Part shown: piece by piece, positions 1-7,727 of the stretch
Layout: every line of letters begins with the position of its first letter
How positions within the stretch are numbered: position 1 is the stretch's first letter
Assembly (NCBI GenBank): GCA_950054155.1
Contig: CATLOT010000001.1
Location: forward strand, 62,001 to 126,000
DNA length: 64,000 nucleotides
Source of the DNA: an uncultured Bacteriovoracaceae bacterium
GTDB lineage: Bacteria; Bdellovibrionota; Bacteriovoracia; Bacteriovoracales; Bacteriovoracaceae
Direction: 5' to 3'
Position numbers and translations under genes: made by a program
The notes under the pieces: model-generated
The model's input: the letters and a program-made list of their open reading frames with translations, nothing else
What the model was told of the DNA's origin: nothing
Databases searched by the model: none

Positions 1-155
1 GAGCTCATGCGATGATTAGAGCCATTAAAGCTTCAAATGAGCTGGAAGATAAAACATACTGCCTTAAGCATAAGGCCCTTTATTTAGATTTGATCGCTGA
101 TGACTCAAAAGAGGATTTAGCACAAGCTCTTGATAACTGTACTGCTCAAAACTAG
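1..155 (+). CDS. C-terminal end of an unidentified protein (cut by window edge)
   Basis: An open frame enters at base 3 and runs about 50 codons to a TAG at 153-155. The visible part is rich in Ala, Leu, Asp and Lys and looks helical, with no motif I can name. The next gene starts 9 bases after the stop, so the two are probably cotranscribed. Because the neighbour is a TPR protein, another helical-repeat protein is possible, but 50 residues do not allow a family call. Confidence 0.6.
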   Translation, partial: AHAMIRAIKASNELEDKTYCLKHKALYLDLIADDSKEDLAQALDNCTAQN

Positions 156-164
156 GAGAGATAG

Positions 165-908
165 GTGAGATCTTTGAGAAGAAACGAAAGCTATAGAAAA
201 GCAAAAGAGTTCTTTGATCAACAAGAGTATAAAAAGGCAATTATCCTCCTCAACGAAATTATTGAAGAAGAGAAGGACGATAAAACACTTCTTGCTAAGA
301 CCTACTTCTTAATGGCGAATATATTTCATCTTAAGGGTGAGGTCGGAAAAGCAATCAAAGGCTTTAATAAATGCCTGAGTTTGGACCCAACTCACACCGA
401 TGCTTCCATCAGTCTTTCAGTACTCTACAACGATATCGGACAGTACGAAGAAGCAAAGAGAATCTTTGAGGTTGCGAACCAGAGAGTAAAGTCAGGCAAT
501 GATAATAGCTTCTTAGAAGATGGGCATATTAATAAGAAGTTTGCGGCTAAGCACTTTGAATTAGCAGAAATGTACTTTACCTATAATAGGTTAGATGAGG
601 CACTCTTTGAATATAATAAAGTCAAAAACCTCGATGCAACAAACTTGGAAGTAAGAATAAAAATAGCAAAGACTTATGCTAAGAAAGGCTTTGTGAATAA
701 GGCTTTCGATGAACTTCAAAAGCTCAAGAATGAAGAGCCAAATTTTATTCCCGCAAGAGTCGCTCTAGGTGTTCTTCTTTATGGAACAGGGAAAATTCTA
801 GAGGCACAATCTGAATGGGAAAAGATTTTAACAAAAGACCCAAGAAATGATGAGGCCCTCATGTACTTGAATCTCTCTCGTACGGCCACAGAAACATCGC
901 TTAGCTAA
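165..908 (+). CDS. Tetratricopeptide-repeat (TPR) protein
   Basis: A 247-residue soluble protein built almost wholly of TPR-like helical pairs. Repeats are visible near residues 8-37, 42-72, 76-105, 127-157, 161-190 and 195-228, each with the family's Ala/Gly/Tyr spacing and a recurring acidic-Pro turn (for example LDPTHTDA and EKDPRNDEA-like turns). There is no signal peptide and no catalytic motif, so a scaffold or binding role is the limit of inference. The start is GTG at 165, chosen because an AGGAGAG SD lies at 154-160. The gene ends 24 bases before a strong hairpin terminator shared with the oppositely transcribed flagellar operon. The partner is unknown; the head-to-tail position does not by itself link it to flagella. 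Confidence 0.85.
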   Translation: MRSLRRNESYRKAKEFFDQQEYKKAIILLNEIIEEEKDDKTLLAKTYFLMANIFHLKGEVGKAIKGFNKCLSLDPTHTDASISLSVLYNDIGQYEEAKRIFEVANQRVKSGNDNSFLEDGHINKKFAAKHFELAEMYFTYNRLDEALFEYNKVKNLDATNLEVRIKIAKTYAKKGFVNKAFDELQKLKNEEPNFIPARVALGVLLYGTGKILEAQSEWEKILTKDPRNDEALMYLNLSRTATETSLS

Positions 909-931
909 GTTCGAAAATAGAAATCAGAAAT

Positions 932-961
932 AAAAAAGCCTGCTCGTAAGCAGGCTTTTTT
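932..961. terminator. Bidirectional intrinsic terminator between TPR gene and fliW
   Basis: A 12-bp perfect inverted repeat (AAAAAAGCCTGC at 932-943 and GCAGGCTTTTTT at 950-961) with a 6-base loop. It has a T-tract on the plus strand and the complementary A-tract gives a T-tract on the minus strand. It sits between two convergent genes and can stop transcription from both sides. Confidence 0.92.
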
Positions 962-982
962 TTATTGTGTTAAATAAACTTC

Positions 983-1552
983 TTATAAATCTTTAGTGGG
1001 ACCTTGCTCTTCAGTAACAGAAGGCTCAGTTGAGGATATTTGTGCGTCTGATGGAGATGTAACAGAAGGAGCGCTAGCAGTAGTTCTGTTGCTATCATCT
1101 GAAGCATAGCTCACAATGTATTTCTTAAGTTCTTTATACATCTTACAACGTACTTCTAACTTGCTGTCTTGAAGGACAATTTGACGAGCTACTTTAGTTT
1201 TGTTGTTAATTACGATTGGAGCTTTAAGGTTTGCAGACATCTCTGTGACAACTTTTGGAATTGTAAGGATGGTGTAAACACTAGCATCGTTAATACTTTC
1301 AAGGTCTAGTGAATTAAGTTCGGCAGGAAGAAGCTTAACTACGTAGTTAGGTTGAAAGATTTTAGGTTCAATAATTGGGAAAGCAGTTGCAGGATCTTCT
1401 GCAGACTGAAACCAAAGAATAAGAGTTTGATCACCTGGATCAACAATAAAAAACTTTTTAAGGTTTTCGAAACCAAGTAGACCTTCTTTGAAGACGATAA
1501 CGTCCTTTTTTTCTACTTCAAGTTCTCCGAAACGTGTGGTGTTGATTTTCAC
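983..1552 (-). CDS. fliW: FliW, flagellar assembly factor (CsrA antagonist)
   Basis: FliW binds flagellin and, when free, sequesters CsrA and so releases flagellin mRNA translation; it acts in the cytoplasm. The first about 145 residues match the family: start MKINTTRFGELEV, then the VIVFKEGLLGFENLKKFF segment and the PKVVTEMSANLKAPIVIN core with the conserved APIVIN stretch. The protein is 189 residues, longer than the usual 130-155. The extra about 40 C-terminal residues are Ser/Thr/Pro/Glu rich and probably disordered. It is the last gene of the leftward flagellar operon, about 80 bases downstream of csrA. That adjacency is the classic FliW-CsrA pairing, although here flagellin itself is not in the window. 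Confidence 0.95.
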   Translation of the reverse strand: MKINTTRFGELEVEKKDVIVFKEGLLGFENLKKFFIVDPGDQTLILWFQSAEDPATAFPIIEPKIFQPNYVVKLLPAELNSLDLESINDASVYTILTIPKVVTEMSANLKAPIVINNKTKVARQIVLQDSKLEVRCKMYKELKKYIVSYASDDSNRTTASAPSVTSPSDAQISSTEPSVTEEQGPTKDL

Positions 1553-1631
1553 TTACCTGCCTCCAATATAGGACCAAACGGCCATGGTAATTGATTCTAG
1601 CAGTCAGCAAATCGAGAAAGCAAGTGGGAAT

Positions 1632-1862
1632 TTACTTCTTCTTAAGATCTGAAGTGAGGTCGGATAAGCTACTTAAATCACTTTGGGAGGCTTCGGTGTT
1701 TTGGTCTTGAATGGCCTGGTAAACCTCTTCTCGATGGATTTTGGTCTCTTTAGGAGCCTTGATCCCAAGTCTTACTTGCTTACCTTTAATTTGCACCACA
1801 ACAATCTTAATGTGATCGTCAATTGCAATACTTTCGCCTAGCTTCCGTGTCAAAACTAACAT
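1632..1862 (-). CDS. csrA: CsrA, carbon storage/flagellar translational regulator
   Basis: CsrA is a small RNA-binding dimer that recognises GGA motifs near ribosome sites. The 76-residue product starts MLVLTRKLGESIAIDDHIKI and continues with the beta-strand core VVVQIKGKQVRLGIKAPKE and the helix IHREEVYQAIQ; R-L-G-I and the I-H-R-E-E-V motif are both present. A longer reading from 1931 exists, but the family start and a GAGGG SD seven bases upstream fix the ATG at 1862. The C-tail is Ser/Asp/Lys rich and slightly longer than in E. coli. Its own leader holds four GGA triplets, the last in the SD, which suggests self-repression. It is cotranscribed with flgL and fliW. Confidence 0.95.
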   Translation of the reverse strand: MLVLTRKLGESIAIDDHIKIVVVQIKGKQVRLGIKAPKETKIHREEVYQAIQDQNTEASQSDLSSLSDLTSDLKKK

Positions 1863-1915
1863 AAATGTTCCCTCAAATAGGATTCCTGAACCTTCCTGAT
1901 TCGGTCCGAAACCTT

Positions 1916-1944
1916 CATATATTACCTGCAAAACTTAAAGGCAA
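1916..1944 (-). promoter_or_regulatory. Candidate sigma-70 promoter for csrA-fliW
   Basis: On the minus strand TTGCCT (1939-1944) is followed after 17 bases by TATATG (1916-1921). Transcription would begin near 1909, giving a leader of about 47 bases that contains GGA triplets. Both boxes are imperfect, so this is a proposal only. It would allow csrA-fliW to be expressed apart from the long operon. Confidence 0.35.
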
Positions 1945-2010
1945 GTAAAAAAATTAAGTTTGAGGAGTACTATCTAAAGAGTTAAGACATTTAAAGAGCT
2001 GGTGTAAATT

Positions 2011-3048
2011 TTACCTAAGAAAGTCGAGGAGTCTCTGGTTCATGAATCCACGGCTGGATTGGTAGGTCGCCTTGAGAATATTTTGCTGACGCGAGATGTC
2101 GCTAAAGAGTTCAGTAATATCGGCGTCCATAAGATTACTTTTACGGGTCGCTGCACCAATTTTCTCGTCCTCATTAGCAATCTTAGAGGTCTCGATACTA
2201 TTCATTATCGAGCCTATTTTTGTGCGCATAGTAACGAGTCTATTTGTCGCTGTGTCGAATTTCTCAAGAAGACTTTGCGTATACGAGGGATCGTTATTTT
2301 CAAGGGAGGAGGTGAGTCCATCAAGAAGAGAGAAGATATTTTCTCGGGTTTGATATTTGGAATCCTGTTCTTGAACGCTGGCAAGGTCGCGCTCGTTCAT
2401 CATCTCTTGGTCTACATCCCTATCTTTTCGATACTCTGGAGGGATACCATCTTGAGGACTAACTTTTTCAAAGGGGTTTGGCTGCTTGCTTGAGGTGTCG
2501 TCGCTTGCATAGAAAACTTCTTTACCATTGAGATTGATGGGTATGAAGAAGTCTTTACTGATTTCTACAGTGATCTTTCCTTGGTCGCCCTGGTAGTCAC
2601 CCTCTTGGGTGAAGGGTTTTGTGAGAGTCTTATAGCCGCCAAAGAGATATCGGCTTCCTACTCTTTTATTGGCGATGGAAAGAGCTTGATTTCTAAGTTG
2701 TCTTATTTCGTTAGAGACATTTTTTCGAATATTTTCGTCATAGAAATCACTCGATTGCGCGATGGCGATTTCTTTTGCTTTATTTAAGATCTCAATAGTT
2801 TGCTCAAGAGACTTTTCGGTTGAAGTTAAATAGAGTTCGGCATATTCAGAGTTTCGAATATATTGCTCGTTATTTTTGATTCGCGATTGAAGGCTCATAG
2901 CCTCAATATTTGAGATCGGATTATCACTAGGGCGAGTAATACTTTTAAGAGTGGAACCTTTCAGTTGAAGGTTCTCCATTTTTTCCTTGGTTTTTCCAAG
3001 GCTGTATTTAAGAGAATGTGATGAACTATTTTCCGATACCCGTGTCAT
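2011..3048 (-). CDS. flgL: FlgL, hook-filament junction protein
   Basis: FlgL (HAP3) joins FlgK to the filament and is exported by the flagellar type III system. The 345-residue product has the flagellin-like N-terminal helix (MTRVSENSSSHSL..., then ...LKSITRPSDNPISNIEAMSLQSRI with the conserved R-P-S-D/N-P signature near residues 39-44). It also has the RVGSRYLFGGYKT motif typical of FlgL near residue 130 and a flagellin-like C-terminal helix (DADITELFSDISRQQNILKATYQSSRGFMNQRLLDFL). It follows flgK by three bases and has an AAGG SD overlapping the flgK stop. Length is usual for the family. Confidence 0.95.
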   Translation of the reverse strand: MTRVSENSSSHSLKYSLGKTKEKMENLQLKGSTLKSITRPSDNPISNIEAMSLQSRIKNNEQYIRNSEYAELYLTSTEKSLEQTIEILNKAKEIAIAQSSDFYDENIRKNVSNEIRQLRNQALSIANKRVGSRYLFGGYKTLTKPFTQEGDYQGDQGKITVEISKDFFIPINLNGKEVFYASDDTSSKQPNPFEKVSPQDGIPPEYRKDRDVDQEMMNERDLASVQEQDSKYQTRENIFSLLDGLTSSLENNDPSYTQSLLEKFDTATNRLVTMRTKIGSIMNSIETSKIANEDEKIGAATRKSNLMDADITELFSDISRQQNILKATYQSSRGFMNQRLLDFLR

Positions 3049-3051
3049 CTC

Positions 3052-4515
3052 TTACCTTTTAATACTCAGAACAGTGTCAAACATCTCGTTTGCCGTGGCC
3101 ATAACTTTTGCTGCAGCATCGTAGGCATGTTGAAAGCGAACCATGTTGGCAGTCTCTTCATCGAGGGAAACACCACTAACGCGCTCTTTGATTGGCTCAA
3201 CTTGAACGCGGATACCTTCCATTTGCTCAGAGTCGAGCCGTGCTTTCCCTACCTCGACACCGACATTGCCAACCGTTTTTAAATATTGCTCTTCAAGTGT
3301 TGCCGTGCCACCAGCGACAAACTTCTCATGCTGAAGTTTAGAAATTGCAAGGGAGACACGATTATCACCGGGAGAGTTTGGATCAAGTGCTGTAACGATA
3401 TTGGAAATATCTTCTTCAACATCTTGGCTTAATTTAAGTGCATTGATTGAACCTTTAGCGACGGGGCCAATTTCAAAAAAGTTGACTCCCGTAGTTGCTC
3501 CCTTTCTATCATATTGAGGAACTTCACCATTTGGCCCAGTTTCTATTGGGCGACTGACATAACCTTTTTTATGAATGGCATTTACAGAGCTTGCAAAGTC
3601 AAAGGCGACTTGATCCATTTCTGTGCGAAGGTTTTTAATGTCATCATTCCGAACGCGGATAAGGGATGTGAGCCTTCCGCTTTTAAATTTATGAGTAATC
3701 TTTTGTGAGGGACGTGATTTAAAGAAAACCTCTGTAGAGCCATCTAATCCACTTCCACTATCCTTTACACTAGCTGCTGCGGTAGCCAGCTCTTGATAAT
3801 TACCGCCAGCTACAATAGTCCCGACACCCACGGCCGAAACAATAAATTGATCTTTATCGTCTACATAGGTGTGCACTTTGAAACTCTTAGACATCTCGCG
3901 AATAGCTAAATCTCTTTGGTCTCTAAGGTCACCAGTTTGGTTACCAGAGGCTTCAAGATTAGCGATCCGAACGTTGAGTTCTGTAATATTCTTGGCAATA
4001 GCGTTGACGTCTTTTACTTCACCAATGATTTTTTGATCAATACTCCTGGCAAGAGTTTCGAGTCCATCACCGATGCGTTTAAAGTCTTTAACGACAAGAT
4101 TAGCAGTGTCGCGAACAACTGAGCGCATTGTCTCGTTGTCAGGCTGTGAACTAAGTTCTCTAAAGGCATTGTAAAAGCGGTTGATAATATTGTTAAGGCC
4201 TTCGCCATCGACTTCGTTAAAAATATTCTCTACCTGGCCCATTTCTTCATAGCGAAAGCGAGAATAGTTTTCTTGACTCGTTGTCTTTTGCAGTCTCTTT
4301 TCAATAAAAGGATCGTGGGTTCTGTTAACGCCACGAACACGGGCACCTGTCCCTTGAATGATTCCGGCTTTATTAATTGGGGTAGAGGTCGTTTGATGGA
4401 CACGCTGGCGAGAATATCCCTCAGTGTTGACGTTGGAAATATTATGACCTGTCGTCTCAAGAGACTTCTTGGCTGCGATTAAACCTGAATTTCCAATCCC
4501 TAAGATATCAACCAT
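3052..4515 (-). CDS. flgK: FlgK, hook-associated protein 1
   Basis: FlgK forms the first junction ring between hook and filament. The 487-residue product begins with the rod/hook-family N-terminus (LGIGNSGLIAAKKSLETTGHNISNVNTEGYSRQRV) and has FlgK-specific segments such as NIINRFYNAFRELSSQPDNETMRSVVRD. It ends with the C-terminal coiled-coil helix (SLDEETANMVRFQHAYDAAAKVMATANEMFDTVLSIKR). There is no signal peptide, as expected for type III export. It lies between flgN (its export chaperone) and flgL, the order in many proteobacteria, with only 3-base spacers. Confidence 0.96.
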   Translation of the reverse strand: MVDILGIGNSGLIAAKKSLETTGHNISNVNTEGYSRQRVHQTTSTPINKAGIIQGTGARVRGVNRTHDPFIEKRLQKTTSQENYSRFRYEEMGQVENIFNEVDGEGLNNIINRFYNAFRELSSQPDNETMRSVVRDTANLVVKDFKRIGDGLETLARSIDQKIIGEVKDVNAIAKNITELNVRIANLEASGNQTGDLRDQRDLAIREMSKSFKVHTYVDDKDQFIVSAVGVGTIVAGGNYQELATAAASVKDSGSGLDGSTEVFFKSRPSQKITHKFKSGRLTSLIRVRNDDIKNLRTEMDQVAFDFASSVNAIHKKGYVSRPIETGPNGEVPQYDRKGATTGVNFFEIGPVAKGSINALKLSQDVEEDISNIVTALDPNSPGDNRVSLAISKLQHEKFVAGGTATLEEQYLKTVGNVGVEVGKARLDSEQMEGIRVQVEPIKERVSGVSLDEETANMVRFQHAYDAAAKVMATANEMFDTVLSIKR

Positions 4516-4518
4516 TTT

Positions 4519-5031
4519 CTAGCCAAGGTCTGGTCTAACAGACACACCCTTTTTGTTATAAGTATTATAATTCTTCACGCCGAGAGCTTCTTCGCGAATC
4601 TCTTTTAGACTGTTAATAGCCTTGTTTAAGAAGACTTGGTTCTTTTTGTTTTGAGTTTGAATTTTTTCAATAACATCAATAAGAAGAGCATTAAATCGAT
4701 AGAGATGTTGAGTGTTATTTTGTTTCTCAAAAAAATTCATAACTTCAATGAGTTCAGAAACAGATTCAACTTCTTTTTGATTGTTTTGTTTAAGGTACTC
4801 ATTAAGTTCGTTAATACAACGTTCTCTAGCGTGTTCGAGAAAACTAATATTTTTAATAATTTCTTGTTTCTCAGCAAGAAGGCTTTCAAGTTCATCGACA
4901 TCACTTTTTAAGAGTAAGGCATACTCTTCAAAAGTCTTGTCTAATAATTGAGTATGTTCTTCACAAAAACGCTTCCATATGTCCGTGACACGGAAATAAA
5001 TAAGATGAAGTGTTTGATCAGTATTCTTCAC
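4519..5031 (-). CDS. flgN: FlgN-like flagellar export chaperone
   Basis: FlgN binds FlgK and FlgL before export. The 170-residue product is almost entirely alpha-helical and charged, with heptad-like leucines (EYALLLKSDVDELESLLAEKQEIIKNI) typical of FlgN. It ends with the YNKKG motif followed by a short tail that is common in the family. The start is GTG at 5031, preceded by AGGAG at five bases. Sequence identity in FlgN is always low, so position carries much of the call: it sits directly between flgM and flgK. Confidence 0.85.
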   Translation of the reverse strand: MKNTDQTLHLIYFRVTDIWKRFCEEHTQLLDKTFEEYALLLKSDVDELESLLAEKQEIIKNISFLEHARERCINELNEYLKQNNQKEVESVSELIEVMNFFEKQNNTQHLYRFNALLIDVIEKIQTQNKKNQVFLNKAINSLKEIREEALGVKNYNTYNKKGVSVRPDLG

Positions 5032-5042
5032 TCGTACTCCTC

Positions 5043-5378
5043 TTAGAATTCACTCGATAGGATTTTATCTGCAAGAGAGTCATAGTCGACTTTGTAAGTT
5101 CCAGCGTTAATCTGCTCCTTGAGGCGAGCAATCTTTTCGCTGTTATCAACTTCAGGTGCCTGGTCGACAGCTTTTTTAATCTTTGCAAAGTCTCTTACAG
5201 CACTTGGGATCTCAACTTTCGCATGAGACCCAGTTGAATGATTAAGTTCCTTAATTCTCTTAGGCTCATTTCTTTGTATATAACCAGAGTTTAGACCATT
5301 GGTTCCGATTTTACTTTTTGCAGTCTTACTGCGGGGAAAGAAGCTAGAGCGTGATGCATTTGGATCTACTTTACTCAT
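5043..5378 (-). CDS. flgM: FlgM, anti-sigma-28 factor
   Basis: FlgM holds sigma-28 (FliA) inactive until the hook is complete and it is exported. The 111-residue product has a basic, disordered N-terminal half and the FlgM C-terminal helices: a V-R-D-F-A-K-I-K segment, then SEKIARLKEQINAGTYKVDYDSLADKIL, with the family's G-x-Y-x-V/I-D motif. The ATG at 5378 is preferred over an upstream in-frame start because GGGAGG lies six bases before it and the family start fits. It overlaps the flgJ stop by 8 bases (ATGAGTAA), indicating translational coupling. Its presence means a sigma-28 checkpoint operates in this organism. Confidence 0.93.
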   Translation of the reverse strand: MSKVDPNASRSSFFPRSKTAKSKIGTNGLNSGYIQRNEPKRIKELNHSTGSHAKVEIPSAVRDFAKIKKAVDQAPEVDNSEKIARLKEQINAGTYKVDYDSLADKILSSEF

Positions 5379-5829
5379 TATTTGCCTCCCGGCCGATAGA
5401 AACAGATTCGTGTTTCTCAATTTTAGTTGGGCTTGGTGGCCCTTCCATTTCGATATTATTCTTTTTAATTAAACCTTTATCCTTATGAGCTGCAAAAGCT
5501 GCTAACGCCTCAGGATTTCTAAATTTTTCAGGATAGATCTCATCTAGAATGAGTTTCTGAATTCCTAAGCCTGAATTAACTTCGCTAAGCATCTTTGCTT
5601 GCTCTGTTTGGTTTAAATCTTTGTAATAATTCATAGCAGAGTTATCTTCGCCGCTATTGCCGATGGTGGATTTCATTTGCTTAAGCATGTATTGAGCAAA
5701 TTGTTGCTCAAGTCCTTGAGCTACTTTTTTGTATTCTTGAGGAACATAACGAAAATCATCTTTGATTTTACGAGCTTTCTTAGCTTGTGAATTATTGTGA
5801 TTCTCAATGTGAGGACGATGTATTTTCAC
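5371..5829 (-). CDS. flgJ: FlgJ-type rod-binding protein (single domain)
   Basis: This matches the N-terminal rod-capping domain of FlgJ: residues about 30-105 contain YKKVAQGLEQQFAQYMLKQMKSTIG and a DLNQTEQAKMLSEVNSGLGIQKLI segment, equivalent to the F-E-x-x-F/L-x-x-x-M-L-K and G-x-G-I/L-A-x-x-I signature. At 152 residues it lacks the muramidase (glucosaminidase) domain of the gamma-proteobacterial protein, as in alpha and delta groups. A separate enzyme must therefore open the peptidoglycan for the rod. The C-terminal 45 residues are Pro/Glu/Lys rich and look disordered. A gap of 115 bases with a hairpin and a promoter-like sequence separates it from flgI. Confidence 0.88.
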   Translation of the reverse strand: MKIHRPHIENHNNSQAKKARKIKDDFRYVPQEYKKVAQGLEQQFAQYMLKQMKSTIGNSGEDNSAMNYYKDLNQTEQAKMLSEVNSGLGIQKLILDEIYPEKFRNPEALAAFAAHKDKGLIKKNNIEMEGPPSPTKIEKHESVSIGREANNE

Positions 5830-5885
5830 TGGCCTTCCTCTGCCTCAATTAAGCTTCCATTCCTTGAAAGCCCCATCTCATGGTT

Positions 5886-5914
5886 ATTTTAACATTTTTT
5901 CCTATTTTTGTCGT
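5886..5914 (-). promoter_or_regulatory. Candidate internal promoter before flgJ
   Basis: On the minus strand ACGACA (5909-5914), 17 bases, then TAAAAT (5886-5891) preceded by TGT, giving an extended minus-10 (TGTTAAAAT). It would start a transcript for flgJ-flgM-flgN-flgK-flgL-csrA-fliW. No sigma-28 (TAAAGTTT/GCCGATAA) or sigma-54 (GG-N10-GC) pattern is seen in this gap. Confidence 0.4.
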
Positions 5915-5926
5915 GCATAGGAAAAT

Positions 5927-5945
5927 ATACGAAAAAATTTCGTAT
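5927..5945 (-). terminator. AT-rich hairpin at the flgI stop
   Basis: An 8-bp perfect inverted repeat (ATACGAAA 5927-5934 and TTTCGTAT 5938-5945) with a 3-base loop touches the flgI stop codon. On the minus strand it is followed by ATTTT. The stem is AT-rich, so termination may be only partial, giving polarity between ring and junction genes. Confidence 0.4.
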
Positions 5946-6940
5946 TAAATTAGTTCGATATCTCCAATAAGCGCCCCGTTTCTTTTAAGTGCTTGAAATA
6001 TCGAAATTAAGTCCTCTGGTGTAGCACCAAAAGCATTTAAACTTTTAACGAGATCATTAAGTGTAGTTTTTTTGTCAATCATGTAGAGCCTTTCAGGGCT
6101 GTCGCTTTCGCCACCTTTAACCTCGAGGGTCAGATCCCCATGGCTTACAGCTACTGGGTTAATTGTGACTTCGCCTCCGGCAACGATAGTTCCTGTTCTT
6201 TCATTGATGACGATTTTGGCTTTTTGATCACTATGGACCTTAAAGTTTTCAAGAATTGCCATTAACTGTACGACTTTGCGTTGGTAGTGAACGGGAACAA
6301 TAAGGTCTATTGTTGTGGCATCTTTGCTTGTCGCATATTTTCCGCCAAGCTCCTGATTGATCGTTTTCTCAATTCGGGCTGCCGTCGTAAAGTCGGGATT
6401 CTTAAGACTAAGGCGGAGTGATTTCTTGTCGTGAAAAGCAAAGTTAATTTCTCTTTCAATAGTTGCTCCGTTTGCAATTGTTCCTGTCGTGGGGAATGCT
6501 TTTCCTCGATTGAGGCCACCAATGGAAACGTTTCCGCTTGCCACGGCGTAGACATTACCGTCCCCCCCTTTAAGTGGAGTAACGAGTAAGGTCCCACCTG
6601 CGAGGCTACTTGAATTACCAATACTGGAAACATTAATATCAATGGATTGCCCAATTCGCCCAAAGGCTGGAAGTTTAGCTGTAACAATAACTGAAGCTAC
6701 GTTTTTACTAGCAACCTCCTTTTGGGGATTAAGACCTAATTTTTGAAACATCATTTTAAGAGAAGAATCTACAATTTCGCCACCTCCATCACCAGTGCCA
6801 TTTAGTCCAATGACAAGACCGTATCCGATAACAGGGTTTTCTCGAACACCTTTAACATGAACGAGGTCCTTTAGGCGGCTCATTTTCGCTGAGGTGTGAA
6901 ACGAGAGGCAAAGCAATAGTGAGAGAAAAGTGATTTTCAT
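5945..6940 (-). CDS. flgI: FlgI, flagellar P-ring protein
   Basis: FlgI forms the periplasmic P ring around the rod in peptidoglycan. The 331-residue precursor has a Sec signal peptide (MKITFLSLLLCLSFHTSA) and the diagnostic start of the mature protein, RLKDLVHVKGVRENPVIGYG followed by LVIGLNGTGDGG. Downstream motifs include NVASVIVTAKLPAFGRIGQ and the C-terminal IFQALKRNGALIGDIELI. It is somewhat shorter than the usual about 365 residues, mostly through shorter middle loops. It follows flgH by four bases with an AGGTAAC SD. Confidence 0.96.
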   Translation of the reverse strand: MKITFLSLLLCLSFHTSAKMSRLKDLVHVKGVRENPVIGYGLVIGLNGTGDGGGEIVDSSLKMMFQKLGLNPQKEVASKNVASVIVTAKLPAFGRIGQSIDINVSSIGNSSSLAGGTLLVTPLKGGDGNVYAVASGNVSIGGLNRGKAFPTTGTIANGATIEREINFAFHDKKSLRLSLKNPDFTTAARIEKTINQELGGKYATSKDATTIDLIVPVHYQRKVVQLMAILENFKVHSDQKAKIVINERTGTIVAGGEVTINPVAVSHGDLTLEVKGGESDSPERLYMIDKKTTLNDLVKSLNAFGATPEDLISIFQALKRNGALIGDIELI

Positions 6941-6944
6941 AATG

Positions 6945-7727
6945 TTACCTAATGACCGTTACTTGGTTTTCAATAATACGATTACTATTGACTGTATCGT
7001 CAGTAAGGACATCTCTTCTTGTGACGAGAGCCTGTACTTCAACAACACGTTTTCTATTTTTGTAGAGAACATTCTTACGCCCTCTTAGAAGCAAGTGATC
7101 ATCATTGATTTCTTCAACAACGACACTTGAAATACGGTCATAAATCTTGTCCGTACTGTCATCAACCTTGTCATCCTCTTTGCTCGGCGCTGTCGCTGCA
7201 GATGCGGGTGCCTTACCTGGGTCACCCTCTTTTTGAGCACCCTCTTTAGCTTTGATCGGAGAGGGGAAAGCTCTTTTGAGTTCTGCTGTGATTTCGTTCT
7301 TAAGTTTTCCAGCTACTTTGATAAGAATGATGTCACCGTGAGACTTTTGATCTTCTTCAGTAAAGAGGTAGTTATTTCTTCCTTCCACACCTGACCAGAG
7401 AGAACCATCTCCTTGGTTGTCCGCCAGGTCATCAGCTTTGTAGCGTTTCTTATCTTCACTGGGATTACGGTAATCACGCTTAACCGCGGGTACGACATAG
7501 GGGTTACTTTCACTGTTGATCATCGGCTTACTTGAAAGAGAGCGGTGTGACTGTCGTCTCGGTTGCATGCTCTGTTGACCTCGGTACATGGCAAACTGAT
7601 CACGCTTTTGCGGAGGAGGATTGTAACCATCTTGTTGATCAAACTCTCTATGCATTTGAGCGATGTAATTTGAGCAACTTGCTAATGAAAGTGCTGCAAT
7701 AATGAGGGTAAGTTTAATCAAATTCAT
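6945..7727 (-). CDS. flgH: FlgH, flagellar L-ring lipoprotein
   Basis: FlgH forms the outer-membrane ring of the basal body. The 260-residue precursor has a lipoprotein signal with the lipobox SLASC (Cys about residue 18). The FlgH core contains SLWSGVEGRNNYLFTEEDQKSHGDIILIKVAGKL, corresponding to the family's S-L-W...L-F-x-D-x-R-A-x-x-v-G-D-i-l-t-V segment. It ends VEVQALVTRRDVLTDDTVNSNRIIENQVTVI, close to the usual G-x-V-R-P-x-D-I...N-T-I...I. About 60 residues after the lipobox are Gln/Arg/Pro rich linker, and a second Ala/Pro/Lys-rich linker lies near 165-190. The start overlaps the flgA stop (ATGA). FlgH shows that the flagellum crosses an outer membrane. Confidence 0.93.
   Translation of the reverse strand: MNLIKLTLIIAALSLASCSNYIAQMHREFDQQDGYNPPPQKRDQFAMYRGQQSMQPRRQSHRSLSSKPMINSESNPYVVPAVKRDYRNPSEDKKRYKADDLADNQGDGSLWSGVEGRNNYLFTEEDQKSHGDIILIKVAGKLKNEITAELKRAFPSPIKAKEGAQKEGDPGKAPASAATAPSKEDDKVDDSTDKIYDRISSVVVEEINDDHLLLRGRKNVLYKNRKRVVEVQALVTRRDVLTDDTVNSNRIIENQVTVIR

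Noticed and set aside
2059-2493. 144-codon plus-strand ORF inside flgL
   Set aside because: Antisense shadow of flgL without SD or recognisable sequence; flgL is clearly the gene.
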